Below are positions 54,115-63,829 of a DNA stretch of 64,000 nucleotides, one piece after another. This DNA is from Aphrocallistes beatrix. Taxonomy: Eukaryota > Porifera > Hexactinellida > Sceptrulophora > Aphrocallistidae. Made by a program: the position numbers and the translations under genes. The stretch lies in NCBI GenBank assembly GCA_963281255.1, contig OY725488.1, positions 1,488,001 through 1,552,000 of the forward strand. The letters are read 5' to 3'. Under the pieces are notes generated by a model, which was not told the DNA's origin, searched no databases, and worked only from the letters and a program-made list of their open reading frames with translations. Position 1 is the stretch's first letter; each line of letters opens with the position of its first letter.

Positions 54115-56214
54115 TATTCAGAAAATATATAGTATTGTTATTTTTATTATATAATGACACTCAAACAAACATTCAGGGGATTAAGAAATACTGCAATAAA
54201 TATTTATTTGCCAATTAATGTACAAAACTGAGCCAATGGACTACCGTCCATCATCGGAGTGAGCACCTCATCTTGCATAGCCATAAACAGTCCTTTCTTG
54301 AACGTAACAGAGAGCAGCTCTTCCAGATCACTGATATCAGGGTATTCGTAGATGGCCCACTTAACATAGACCATACATTCCGACCATTCTACTTTGCCAT
54401 CATTATCCATGTCGAGAGCTTTCAATGCCTTTCTTGCGTCTCTACTCTTGATAGTCGGGTAGTATGGCTTCAAAAACCGTTGGAAAAATGTTTCAAATTC
54501 GAGTGCATCATCGCCTTGTTGACTAGGTTCTTCACTTTCATCCAGTTCATCCCAGATATTTCGGAGTTGAGATCTCAATACTTCCCAATGAGGCGTACTT
54601 ATATCCCACTTATCAATTACATTCCTCATCTTGACATCCAAATGGCCACCGGCCCGATCAAAGAGAAGCGCTAATCCCACAGGACTCATATACTCCTCCT
54701 TTCGATTACCAACCAGGTCCTGAATCATTCTCTTTTTCATGAAATGCATTATTTCTTCGGTGAAATCAACGTTGGAACCAAAAGTATTTATCATCTGTTG
54801 TTTCAGCATGTCCGTTGAAGAGAGTGTACTGACACGAATTGGCTGCACTTCACCGAAGAAGTCTGCTAAGTCGAAGGAGTGCAGTCTAGACCTACCACCA
54901 GCAATGCCTCCGAAATCAAAGACACTATCCAATGCCCTTTCCCCGTACAGACATTGACGGGGGTGTGGAGGTATACCGGTTGTAATTTTGGTTACTTCTA
55001 TAGCAGCATTCCTTAAGTAAGTGCAGTTGTACCTCTTCAGAACTTTCTTGTTACCCATGCAAATCAGATTCAAGAGTGTGATGCTGGAACAAGCATGTCC
55101 GAATGCTGCCCCCTCCTCACAAACACCTGCCCAAATGCCATCTGCTCCTGTCTTTAAGCACTCGAGTTGGACACTCTCTGCTAGACCCAAATACTGATGG
55201 ACATGTACCACCAAGTGACCTTTGTTCCATCCCTCAGCGTTCATTACCTCACGGACGATGCTGGTCCATAATCCCATTTGCTCGCCTAGAAAGCGTCCAG
55301 TAGGTTCTTCGTACATCAATCCCAACGGGCGTCTCAGTTCATTTAATGAGCTGATATATTGGACCACTCTCAGGACACGTTCCGGACATTTGGTCATGGC
55401 AATGGGGAAGTCTCTCAGATTGATGAATATCTTGGAATTGGGACAAAGTTGCTGTTTGCTCCACTCAATCCTTTGAAACAGAAGTTGACACACTTCCTCA
55501 ACGATCGACTTTTTTGTCCAATCTATCCTTTGATCATCCAGATCAATCTCAATGATGGGATTGCGTAGTTTGAGCTCTTTCATCTTGAGAAGGGTAGTCG
55601 GGACTGTCTCAGCAATGATTGTACCATCTTCATTAACGCCATCTATGAAGTCACAGAACGCATGGAGCTTGGTCATATCTTCTCCTTTCTCGAACAATTG
55701 TTTGACAAATTCGTCGTCTACACGTTCCTCATCTGAAAAGGCAGCTACTACAATGTTCTGATAGCCGCACTTCTTTACTTCTTTGAAAATTTTCCATTTA
55801 TCTTCAAGTGTGTGTCCTTTCAATTGACCGACCGTGCTCTCCCGAAGGGAATTGTCCAGTACGAAACAGTCTAACTCACGGAGTATTTCCTGTTTTCTAT
55901 TTTTATCGATTTCTCCTTGGTCGAGTTCGGCCATTGCATTTTTTATTGTGCAGTGATACATTTTGTATTGAATCAATCGGAATGTTGCTTTTGGAGTAGA
56001 TTAATAGTTGCTGTTTTTTTCTGTTCTTTCTTCATTGTTTCTGCTATTTTATACTTCTTCCATGGTTTAGTAATTTGGATACGTGGCTAACAAACAATTT
56101 TCATAATTGACCCGAATTTGGATTCTCATCATTTAGTAGACATACGTAGTCTCTTCAAATGCATTGTATCCTATTTACACATTAGACCCTAAAAATTTAT
56201 GCTATAATAACAAG
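54048..56214. repeat. Left arm of the near-identical inverted duplication
   Basis: The arm matches 60577-62745 in reverse complement with very few differences: one silent change seen in the CDS (aac/aat in QNIVV), one in the leader near 56196 and one near 54053. It includes the 590-codon gene plus about 240 bp upstream and 155 bp downstream. Beyond both ends the partners become clearly diverged or unrelated. Confidence 0.88.
54204..55976 (-). CDS. DRE-TIM (HMG-CoA lyase-like) barrel fused to EF-hand, copy 1
   Basis: 590 codons, no intron. Residues 35-330 read like the pyruvate-carboxyltransferase/HMG-CoA lyase (DRE-TIM) superfamily: the opening strand VLDNSLREST (D41, R45; family D-x-T-L-R-D/E), a repeating strand-helix pattern, and HLVVHVHQYLGLAESV (H258-V-H260, the family's metal-binding HxH) followed by GADGIWAGVCEEGAAFGHA, matching the G-A-x-x-I-D-x-S/G-x-x-x-x-G segment. 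Residues 400-590 are helical and contain a canonical EF-hand loop DMDNDGKVEWSE (522-533) after KALKAL, with a degenerate partner near 478-500. Calcium binding at the loop is expected; the reaction is unknown, and such a fusion is not one I recognise. The sequence is nearly identical to the inverted copy at 60815-62587. Confidence 0.75.
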   Translation of the reverse strand: MIQYKMYHCTIKNAMAELDQGEIDKNRKQEILRELDCFVLDNSLRESTVGQLKGHTLEDKWKIFKEVKKCGYQNIVVAAFSDEERVDDEFVKQLFEKGEDMTKLHAFCDFIDGVNEDGTIIAETVPTTLLKMKELKLRNPIIEIDLDDQRIDWTKKSIVEEVCQLLFQRIEWSKQQLCPNSKIFINLRDFPIAMTKCPERVLRVVQYISSLNELRRPLGLMYEEPTGRFLGEQMGLWTSIVREVMNAEGWNKGHLVVHVHQYLGLAESVQLECLKTGADGIWAGVCEEGAAFGHACSSITLLNLICMGNKKVLKRYNCTYLRNAAIEVTKITTGIPPHPRQCLYGERALDSVFDFGGIAGGRSRLHSFDLADFFGEVQPIRVSTLSSTDMLKQQMINTFGSNVDFTEEIMHFMKKRMIQDLVGNRKEEYMSPVGLALLFDRAGGHLDVKMRNVIDKWDISTPHWEVLRSQLRNIWDELDESEEPSQQGDDALEFETFFQRFLKPYYPTIKSRDARKALKALDMDNDGKVEWSECMVYVKWAIYEYPDISDLEELLSVTFKKGLFMAMQDEVLTPMMDGSPLAQFCTLIGK

Positions 56215-56487
56215 TTCCGCAACTTCACTAGATACGCAGTAGTAAATAATGGACACTTGGAATAAATTGAAGTAAACGGAAATTTCATTGAAACTATCAT
56301 TCCTATTTAGTGATTCGGTGGAATAATCTAAAATTGTATATGCCATAAATATTGCTACTTCAACATGCTCGTATGATTTGTTCATTAGAACAAATCATAT
56401 CATAGTCTTTCTACTATAGTGAAACCTTAATTAACGTCATCAGGGAAGATAATTACTAATGACTATAAAATCTACGGCAAAATAAAT
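56194..56487. repeat. ~295-bp direct repeat, partner at 58206-58505
   Basis: Shared from aaaaatttatgctataata through ggaataaattgaagtaaacg and agaacaaatcatatcatagt to aaatctacggcaaaataaa with scattered single-base changes. The first ~20 bases overlap the end of the left inverted arm. Confidence 0.85.
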
Positions 56488-57100
56488 TTTCAGCAGATTT
56501 CCAAAATTAGTCATGGTCATGAGGCAATCTTACAAGTATTTTTGAGAGAGTTGAGAATTCACACACACCCCATTGTTAAAAAAGTGGCATTACTGTGTCA
56601 CTTGAGAGATTAAATATTTTATATTAATCACTGAAATATTTTGCACTGATTACTGAGGTATTTTTTTTGTCGTATCCTTTTTATGTAAGAATCAATGATA
56701 TTTTAATTGAAGAAAGCAGTGATTCTAACTCTCCGCAAATTTACCCAGATACTTAACAACTTTGACTACTGTCTACGTATCTGCGTATTTCTCATATATT
56801 AAATACGTTCATCTGCATGCTGATAAGGCTTACGGATGAACGTTTTTGAAGCTAAATCTACTATTTTCTTAAGTATGTTGATTTATCACGATTAGCTGAG
56901 AATAATTGAGTAATTCCTGAATCTGACTTCTTCATAAATTTAATCATTATTCAAGAATTAGTCATTCTGGAAAATTTTCCAATAATATATATGGCAATAT
57001 GATGCTCCATTAAAATTTTCATTTAATTGAGAGGGTTTGCTAGTTTTTCTTATCTCCGTCAACTTTTATTTAATCTTATTTCAAACGACGTCTAAAGTAT
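56488..57100. repeat. Spacer mosaic of displaced copies
   Basis: 56488-56560 (ttttcagcagatttccaaaa) matches 59890-59960 in direct orientation. 56750-56880 (catgctgataaggcttacgg) matches 59970-60075 in inverted orientation. 56945-57095 matches 51110-51260 inverted. No gene is seen. Confidence 0.6.
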
Positions 57101-57479
57101 CTATAAAACTCATTAATTAAGACTTTGCTCAAGGAGATGTAAAAATCTCCGGAAATATTTGGGTCTCAGTAAAATTAATTATCTTCTTTATTCCAATAAC
57201 GCTACGAGTCAATGCATAACGCATTGATATGGTTAATCACCCGAATTATACGCACGACAGAAATGAGTTTGAAAATATTTTGCCCCGGATTGTGAATATA
57301 CCCAATCATTGATAATTTTGAATTTGCAAAAGTTTGTTCCTTACAATTTTTCCGTAATGATAATAAATAGAAATTCCATATAGGAAATGTCCTGCAAATG
57401 TGTCAGAATTCAATTGGAAAAATCCTATTTAGAACTAAAATCACCATTAACTACAATTTCAACTTTTGTTCTGGAAGGG

Positions 57480-57790
57480 AATATTGAATGGAAAGTTAGT
57501 GGAGTAAAAAATAAAATCTCACAAAAAACACAATCAGGAACCATTCTATGTAGGATTTTATAAGTTTCAAGGATATGTAAAATGAGTTAGTAATGGTAAT
57601 TGTGTTGTTTTATCTCTTCACATTATGAAAGGAGAATGGGACAATACACTTAAATGGCCTATCCAATACAAATACTGTATGGTATTAATCAACCAACTTG
57701 ATGCTAAACACATAGTTATGAAATCAATGATGGAATTACAGAAGATTGAAAGGGGTTTCCTAAATGTTTGAATAAAGCAAGCACTGAGAA
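57480..57790 (+). pseudogene. MATH-domain remnant related to the TRAF-like gene
   Basis: In three broken frames the order NIEWKVSGVKNKIS, EPFYVGFYKFQG-like and LHIMKGEWDNTLKWPIQYK can be read, the same as at 51376-51800 with stops and shifts. It is clearly non-functional. Confidence 0.7.
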
Positions 57791-58205
57791 GAATGTAACT
57801 TCATGTAGCATATAAATTTATAACTAATACCATTCATAGCAAAGGTTACGATTTATAGTCTTACCTGAAAGGTACCTCAATAGTTCTTCATCAGAGGACG
57901 AGTGATCCAATCGTCGATGTAATTAAATTTATAACAATTATTGATCAATATATATGATATTATCACTTCGATGCCTTTATGTATTAAATTCTCAGAGAAT
58001 TGTACTAGCAATACTGCTCTGTTAGCAACCAGTCTTTAAGTCCCAGGTGTTGATTTTGTATTAATTTTGTTCCCCTATTAGCAACCTTTTTTTGAGCAAA
58101 ACCCGAGTTGCTAATAAGCGAATTCCATTATACGTATTAACATTAGGTTTATTAAAAATATTTTTCCCACAACATTTTTTGTTTTTGAACCATTTTGGTA
58201 TGATC

Positions 58206-58505
58206 AATTTTTCAAAAATTTATGCTATAATAAGTTCCGCTACTTCACTAGATACGCAATAGTAAATAACGGACACTTGGAATAAATTGAAGTAAACGGA
58301 AATTTCATTGAAACTATCATTCCTATTTAGTGGTTCGGTGGAATAATCTAAAATTGTCTATGCCATAAATATTGCAACTTCAACATGCTCGTATGATTTG
58401 TTCATTAGAACAAATCATATCATAGTCTTTCTACTATAGTGAAACCTTAATTAACGTCATTAGGGAAGATAATTACTAATGACTATAAAATCTACGGCAA
58501 AATAA
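58206..58505. repeat. ~300-bp direct repeat, partner at 56194-56487
   Basis: Same sequence as 56194-56487 with a few substitutions and a 3-base difference near its start (ataataagtt against ataataacaagtt). It is followed directly by a different segment (gagtccctcagattg). Confidence 0.85.
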
Positions 58506-58565
58506 AGAGTCCCTCAGATTGACACATAAAATCAGCTAGTGTATATATTGCGTGAGGAAATGATT

Positions 58566-58730
58566 TGTGAAATCGCAGAGGTGTCACAGCAATCATTTGA
58601 TCACTGTAGCCTTGTTGCCTGGATATTGATATATCATGGCTGAACACAACTTTTCTGATAAAAACACTACAGCTAGCAGCTGTCAACATCGCACAAAAAG
58701 TTGGGGTAGTTACGTAATTACGATTTTCTA
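58566..58730. repeat. Inverted repeat, partner at 60425-60575
   Basis: atttgatcactgtagccttg, ttgcctggatattgatatatc and cgcacaaaaagttggggtag occur here and in reverse complement at 60425-60575, with a few differences. Confidence 0.85.
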
Positions 58731-58839
58731 TATTGATACAAGGGTTGTCTCATATTAAATAGGACTGTTGCGTATGATTTTGAGACCCGTATGATTTTGA
58801 GACCCGTGTGATTTTGAGACCAGTTATTAATACATAGAG

Positions 58840-58978
58840 TATAGAGTTCGGATATTTGCCCATAACTAAGTCCTGTCTCATGAGCTTTGATCAACCTTGA
58901 GCGGATTTCATCACTGATTGCTTTACCTCCTCTTCTGACAGGAGTAGATTCAGAAATATTTGATGTGTTACTTGCCAT
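58840..58978 (-). pseudogene. Tc1/IS630-type transposase N-terminal HTH fragment
   Basis: From the ATG at 58978: VRRGGKAISDEIRSRLIKAH then ETGLSYGQISELY, the paired-like helix-turn-helix that opens Tc1/IS630 transposases. After about residue 46 the frame runs straight into the terminal repeat (multiple gattttgagacc), so the second HTH and the DDE/D core have been deleted. Confidence 0.7.
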
Positions 58979-59112
58979 ATGAAATTAAGTTAACAACGAT
59001 TTGATTCCAAAATAATTCTCAATTTCGCATTTTATATTTAATCAATTATGTAAATACATACAATACCCTTTCATTGTGTGCAGAATCAGGCGAACTGATT
59101 GGGACATAAATA

Positions 59113-59232
59113 TTCGGATAATTGATTGACTATCTCGGATAATTGATTGGCCATCTCGGATAATTGATTGGCCATCTCGGATAATTGATTGGCTAGCTCG
59201 GATAATTGATTGACTATCTCGGATAATCGAGT
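59113..59232. repeat. 21-bp tandem repeat
   Basis: About five and a half copies of cggataattgattgactatct (21 bases, variants ggccatct and ggctagct). In one frame it reads as a repeating SIIRDSQ-like peptide, which has no support as a protein. Confidence 0.85.
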
Positions 59233-59889
59233 GAGAAATACAGTAGTTATCCATTGTTTCATTGTCCCGTATGCTTTTGAGACCAGTCATTAACTAGCTA
59301 ATACACCACTGACCAAGACAATATCGCATGTGTGCAAATTTTGAGCTATAAGGAACAAACGAACTAACCAACAAGCTTGTTTTAATAGTAAAGTTTTCAA
59401 AATAATCATTCATTTCCACGATAAAATTTAAATTACTCAACACCAATTGTTATATCACTATAAATATCAACAGATAATTATCGTTATCAATCACCAAGTC
59501 GAAAATTAATAGCTAGAATAGCAATGTCACATTGTATTGAACAAAAAACAATTTAGCAAAGGCAAGTTACAACGATAGATTAATATATATATATCCCCAA
59601 GATTTAAACATAGACAATGAAAAAATGGATAACTAGTTAATGACTGGTCTCAAAATCATACGCAACAGGACTAATTATCAAAAACTAGTATACAACCAGA
59701 TATCAATCTGAATCACTATCAAAATATTCAATGCACTCCCCTCTTGAATTATACTATGCACAGGACCCAGCCTTTCTGGAAGTTTGTCGATGCCTGTGGC
59801 GAAAAATTCCTTGGGGGTACCCTTTTCCCACAATTTCACCTCCGACCTCAGGGTACTAAATTCCTTAAAGTAGGGAGAAACCTAGTAAA

Positions 59890-60075
59890 TTTTCAGCAAA
59901 TTTCCAAAATTAGTCAAGGTCATGAAGCAATCTTACAAGTACTTTTGAGAGAGATGAGAATTATAAATCAACATACTTAAGAAAATATGTAGAGTTAGCT
60001 TTAAAAACTTTCATCCGTAAGCCTTATCAGCATGTAGATGGACGTAATTCATATACGAGAAATACGCAGATATTT
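59890..60075. repeat. Spacer segments duplicated from 56488-56880
   Basis: ttttcagcaaatttccaaaa (direct copy of 56488) and cataagccttatcagcatgt-type words (inverted copy of 56750-56880) sit next to each other here. Confidence 0.6.
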
Positions 60076-60079
60076 TTAT

Positions 60080-60370
60080 TCCATTGAACTTGTCCTCGAA
60101 ACTTTTACAATCCTACATAGAATGGATCACTGAATGCGTCCTTATTTTGTAAAATTTTATTACTCACTCCACTAATTTCTCATTCAAGATTTCATTTAGC
60201 TCCCAAGCTTGAGATCATAGGAAATCAACAAAGATTGAAATCTCTTTAAATGATCAATCTCTTAACTATTAATTTCATATGTTTGTGTATATCTGCTTTC
60301 TCAAGTCGTTCTAAGTCTATATCTCATAGGATCTAAATCTCATAGGACACACCACAAGAAATAACTCTCC
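60080..60370 (-). pseudogene. Second TRAF-like MATH/zinc-finger remnant
   Basis: cattgaacttgtcctcgaaa, atcctacatagaatggatca and agctcccaagcttgagatca match the minus-strand TRAF-like gene at 51650-51800 with insertions and losses. 60330-60375 resembles the zinc-finger part (aggacacaccacaagaaata versus 51965-51990). No open frame remains. Confidence 0.7.
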
Positions 60371-60576
60371 ATTTACAGTTACCTTTTTTGGAAGAGTCAA
60401 AGTAAATTTAAACTCACTTGGTATTTGAAAATTGTAATTACGTAACTACCCCAACTTTTTGTGCGATGTTGACAGCTGCTAGCTGTAGCGTTTTTATCAG
60501 AAAAGTTGTATTCAGCCATGATATATCAATATCCAGGCAACAAGGCTACAGTGATCAAATGATTGCTGTGACACCT

Positions 60577-62745
60577 CTTGTTATTATAGCATACATTTTT
60601 AGGGTCTAATGTGTAAATAGGATACAATGCATTTGAAGAGACTACGTATGTCTACTAAATGATGAGAATCCAAATTCGGGTCAATTATGAAAATTGTTTG
60701 TTAGCCACGTATCCAAATTACTAAACCATGGAAGAAGTATAAAATAGCAGAAACAATGAAGAAAGAACAGAAAAAAACAGCAACTATTAATCTACTCCAA
60801 AAGCAACATTCCGATTGATTCAATACAAAATGTATCACTGCACAATAAAAAATGCAATGGCCGAACTCGACCAAGGAGAAATCGATAAAAATAGAAAACA
60901 GGAAATACTCCGTGAGTTAGACTGTTTCGTACTGGACAATTCCCTTCGGGAGAGCACGGTCGGTCAATTGAAAGGACACACACTTGAAGATAAATGGAAA
61001 ATTTTCAAAGAAGTAAAGAAGTGCGGCTATCAGAATATTGTAGTAGCTGCCTTTTCAGATGAGGAACGTGTAGACGACGAATTTGTCAAACAATTGTTCG
61101 AGAAAGGAGAAGATATGACCAAGCTCCATGCGTTCTGTGACTTCATAGATGGCGTTAATGAAGATGGTACAATCATTGCTGAGACAGTCCCGACTACCCT
61201 TCTCAAGATGAAAGAGCTCAAACTACGCAATCCCATCATTGAGATTGATCTGGATGATCAAAGGATAGATTGGACAAAAAAGTCGATCGTTGAGGAAGTG
61301 TGTCAACTTCTGTTTCAAAGGATTGAGTGGAGCAAACAGCAACTTTGTCCCAATTCCAAGATATTCATCAATCTGAGAGACTTCCCCATTGCCATGACCA
61401 AATGTCCGGAACGTGTCCTGAGAGTGGTCCAATATATCAGCTCATTAAATGAACTGAGACGCCCGTTGGGATTGATGTACGAAGAACCTACTGGACGCTT
61501 TCTAGGCGAGCAAATGGGATTATGGACCAGCATCGTCCGTGAGGTAATGAACGCTGAGGGATGGAACAAAGGTCACTTGGTGGTACATGTCCATCAGTAT
61601 TTGGGTCTAGCAGAGAGTGTCCAACTCGAGTGCTTAAAGACAGGAGCAGATGGCATTTGGGCAGGTGTTTGTGAGGAGGGGGCAGCATTCGGACATGCTT
61701 GTTCCAGCATCACACTCTTGAATCTGATTTGCATGGGTAACAAGAAAGTTCTGAAGAGGTACAACTGCACTTACTTAAGGAATGCTGCTATAGAAGTAAC
61801 CAAAATTACAACCGGTATACCTCCACACCCCCGTCAATGTCTGTACGGGGAAAGGGCATTGGATAGTGTCTTTGATTTCGGAGGCATTGCTGGTGGTAGG
61901 TCTAGACTGCACTCCTTCGACTTAGCAGACTTCTTCGGTGAAGTGCAGCCAATTCGTGTCAGTACACTCTCTTCAACGGACATGCTGAAACAACAGATGA
62001 TAAATACTTTTGGTTCCAACGTTGATTTCACCGAAGAAATAATGCATTTCATGAAAAAGAGAATGATTCAGGACCTGGTTGGTAATCGAAAGGAGGAGTA
62101 TATGAGTCCTGTGGGATTAGCGCTTCTCTTTGATCGGGCCGGTGGCCATTTGGATGTCAAGATGAGGAATGTAATTGATAAGTGGGATATAAGTACGCCT
62201 CATTGGGAAGTATTGAGATCTCAACTCCGAAATATCTGGGATGAACTGGATGAAAGTGAAGAACCTAGTCAACAAGGCGATGATGCACTCGAATTTGAAA
62301 CATTTTTCCAACGGTTTTTGAAGCCATACTACCCGACTATCAAGAGTAGAGACGCAAGAAAGGCATTGAAAGCTCTCGACATGGATAATGATGGCAAAGT
62401 AGAATGGTCGGAATGTATGGTCTATGTTAAGTGGGCCATCTACGAATACCCTGATATCAGTGATCTGGAAGAGCTGCTCTCTGTTACGTTCAAGAAAGGA
62501 CTGTTTATGGCTATGCAAGATGAGGTGCTCACTCCGATGATGGACGGTAGTCCATTGGCTCAGTTTTGTACATTAATTGGCAAATAAATATTTATTGCAG
62601 TATTTCTTAATCCCCTGAATGTTTGTTTGAGTGTCATTATATAATAAAAATAACAATACTATATATTTTCTGAATACAGTACACGCTCGCTAATCCGAAT
62701 ACTCCACTCTTCGGATCCGAACACAAAAAATATAATTTCATTCCG
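60577..62745. repeat. Right arm of the near-identical inverted duplication
   Basis: Reverse-complement partner of 54048-56214. The left boundary is abrupt: cttgttattatagcata belongs to the arm and cacct before it does not. The spacer between arms is 4362 bases. Confidence 0.88.
60815..62587 (+). CDS. DRE-TIM (HMG-CoA lyase-like) barrel fused to EF-hand, copy 2
   Basis: 590 codons, with a protein identical to that encoded at 54204-55976 on the opposite strand; only a synonymous difference was noticed in the portion compared. The same landmarks are present: VLDNSLREST (38-47), HLVVHVHQYLG (254-264), EF-hand loop DMDNDGKVEWSE (522-533). The first ATG (MIQYKMYHC) is used; a second at residue 6 is possible. 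Upstream, the arm's ~240-bp leader is retained, so the copy probably has its own promoter (inference). An aataaa polyadenylation-like signal overlaps the stop (caaataaatatttattgcag). Divergent orientation of the two copies across the spacer means transcription runs outward from the spacer in both. Confidence 0.75.
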   Translation: MIQYKMYHCTIKNAMAELDQGEIDKNRKQEILRELDCFVLDNSLRESTVGQLKGHTLEDKWKIFKEVKKCGYQNIVVAAFSDEERVDDEFVKQLFEKGEDMTKLHAFCDFIDGVNEDGTIIAETVPTTLLKMKELKLRNPIIEIDLDDQRIDWTKKSIVEEVCQLLFQRIEWSKQQLCPNSKIFINLRDFPIAMTKCPERVLRVVQYISSLNELRRPLGLMYEEPTGRFLGEQMGLWTSIVREVMNAEGWNKGHLVVHVHQYLGLAESVQLECLKTGADGIWAGVCEEGAAFGHACSSITLLNLICMGNKKVLKRYNCTYLRNAAIEVTKITTGIPPHPRQCLYGERALDSVFDFGGIAGGRSRLHSFDLADFFGEVQPIRVSTLSSTDMLKQQMINTFGSNVDFTEEIMHFMKKRMIQDLVGNRKEEYMSPVGLALLFDRAGGHLDVKMRNVIDKWDISTPHWEVLRSQLRNIWDELDESEEPSQQGDDALEFETFFQRFLKPYYPTIKSRDARKALKALDMDNDGKVEWSECMVYVKWAIYEYPDISDLEELLSVTFKKGLFMAMQDEVLTPMMDGSPLAQFCTLIGK

Positions 62746-62925
62746 CTCTACATTCTCTACATTTTCATAAGGAAAAAATAACCTAGGTATTCTAACAATA
62801 GAAATGTATGATTGTTATTTTCCATTAAATTAATGTTATTTCACTAATAGTTGCAACACATTCACTAATCCGAACGATTTTTTCGATCATTGTTCCAAGC
62901 TGTTTGAAATAGCCAGGGTGTACTG
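62677..62925. mobile_element. Tigger-type MITE, right arm copy
   Basis: Begins cagtacacgctcgctaatcc after TA and ends agggtgtactg before TA. It is homologous, inverted, to 53810-54114, but identity drops beyond about 62745. Confidence 0.6.
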
Positions 62926-63217
62926 TACGTTTGAAGCCGCTTAATCGGGACAATCTATGGGAAACGATTGTTTATATTCAAAAGTCGTCGAGTAATTGAG
63001 ACGTCATTTCGGTTACTCGGGATAAATATTTTGAAATTCATCCATTTATGAAGATCTTTGTAGCGATTAAGTGGTTAAAATGTTGTTTTTCATCGGATGC
63101 GACCCAATTGAGCGATTGAAATTTTCAAATGCTTGGTTAATCGGGAAAATAAAATACTGATTTCGTAGCAATTAATTTTAATCTGAGTATATATGCAAGT
63201 ATATATATATATATATA

Positions 63218-63358
63218 CAGTCGACTCCGCTTAATAGGGCCACTGTTTAATCGGGTCAACCGCTTAATCGGGCCACTTTTGGCAGGACCGGAATAGCTCT
63301 CACACATAGAAGCTAAATGTCCTCTGACCGATGTGGCCCTATTAAGCGGAGTCGACTA
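63218..63358. mobile_element. MITE cagtcgactccgcttaatag, copy A
   Basis: Starts cagtcgactccgcttaatag after TA and ends ctattaagcggagtcgact. The interior holds several taatcggg words. The last base pair of the right end has changed (ctata rather than ctgta). Confidence 0.8.
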
Positions 63359-63365
63359 TATATCT

Positions 63366-63570
63366 TATATATTAAAATGCTAGGATTTTTTTTTGTGTGT
63401 TTGTCCGAATTGATTGAAGAATTGGGAAGTCATAGAGGTGTGAAAATTGGCATGTAGGTGTCAAATGATATGACTACGATTAAGTTCTAAGATCTAAGCG
63501 AAATTTTCACATCTCTGCAAAAAAAATGGAAGACAATTTTTCGCACCTTTTCTATACAAAATAAATGACT
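63366..63570. repeat. Dispersed repeat copy beginning attaaaatgctagg
   Basis: Uninterrupted copy of the family seen split at 1930-2410 and inverted at 7985-8205. Confidence 0.6.
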
Positions 63571-63587
63571 ACACTATGTTACTAATA

Positions 63588-63775
63588 CAGTCGACTCCGC
63601 TTAATAGGGCCACATCGGTCAGATGACATTTTGACCCGATTAAGCGGAGAACCCTATTAACCGAAAATATTTTGTATTAGCTTCTATGTGTGAGAGCTAT
63701 TCTGGTCCTACCAAAAGTGGCCCGATTAAGCGGCTGACCCGATTAAACAGTGGCCCTATTAAGCGGAGTCGACTG
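63588..63775. mobile_element. MITE cagtcgactccgcttaatag, copy B, inverted relative to copy A
   Basis: TIRs cagtcgactccgcttaatag and ctattaagcggagtcgactg are flanked by TA (63586-63587, 63776-63777). Internal words such as agcttctatgtgtgagagct are the reverse complement of copy A. At 188 bp it is longer than copy A. Confidence 0.88.
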
Positions 63776-63829
63776 TACTTCAAAGCCACAACTTATGTTT
63801 GATACCTTAAATGTATTATAGTGTATGGC

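Larger units (their letters stand above)
58762..59671. mobile_element. Tc1/IS630-like deletion derivative, ~910 bp
   Basis: Ends actgttgcgtatgattttga and, inverted, tcaaaatcatacgcaacagg (59651-59670) frame the segment. A second inverted pair, cttttgagaccagtcattaa at 59273 and ttaatgactggtctcaaaat at 59637, suggests a nested or subterminally repeated structure. Near the left end is a transposase helix-turn-helix fragment on the minus strand. A 21-bp tandem repeat lies in the middle. Confidence 0.65.

Noticed and set aside
59042-59290. 82-codon frame with repeating SIIRDSQ-like peptide
   Set aside because: It is only the translation of the 21-bp tandem repeat; no start context or family support.
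58100-59300. CRISPR-like array suggested by evenly spaced 21-mers
   Set aside because: The repeats are contiguous with no spacers, in a eukaryotic transposon; simple tandem repeat.
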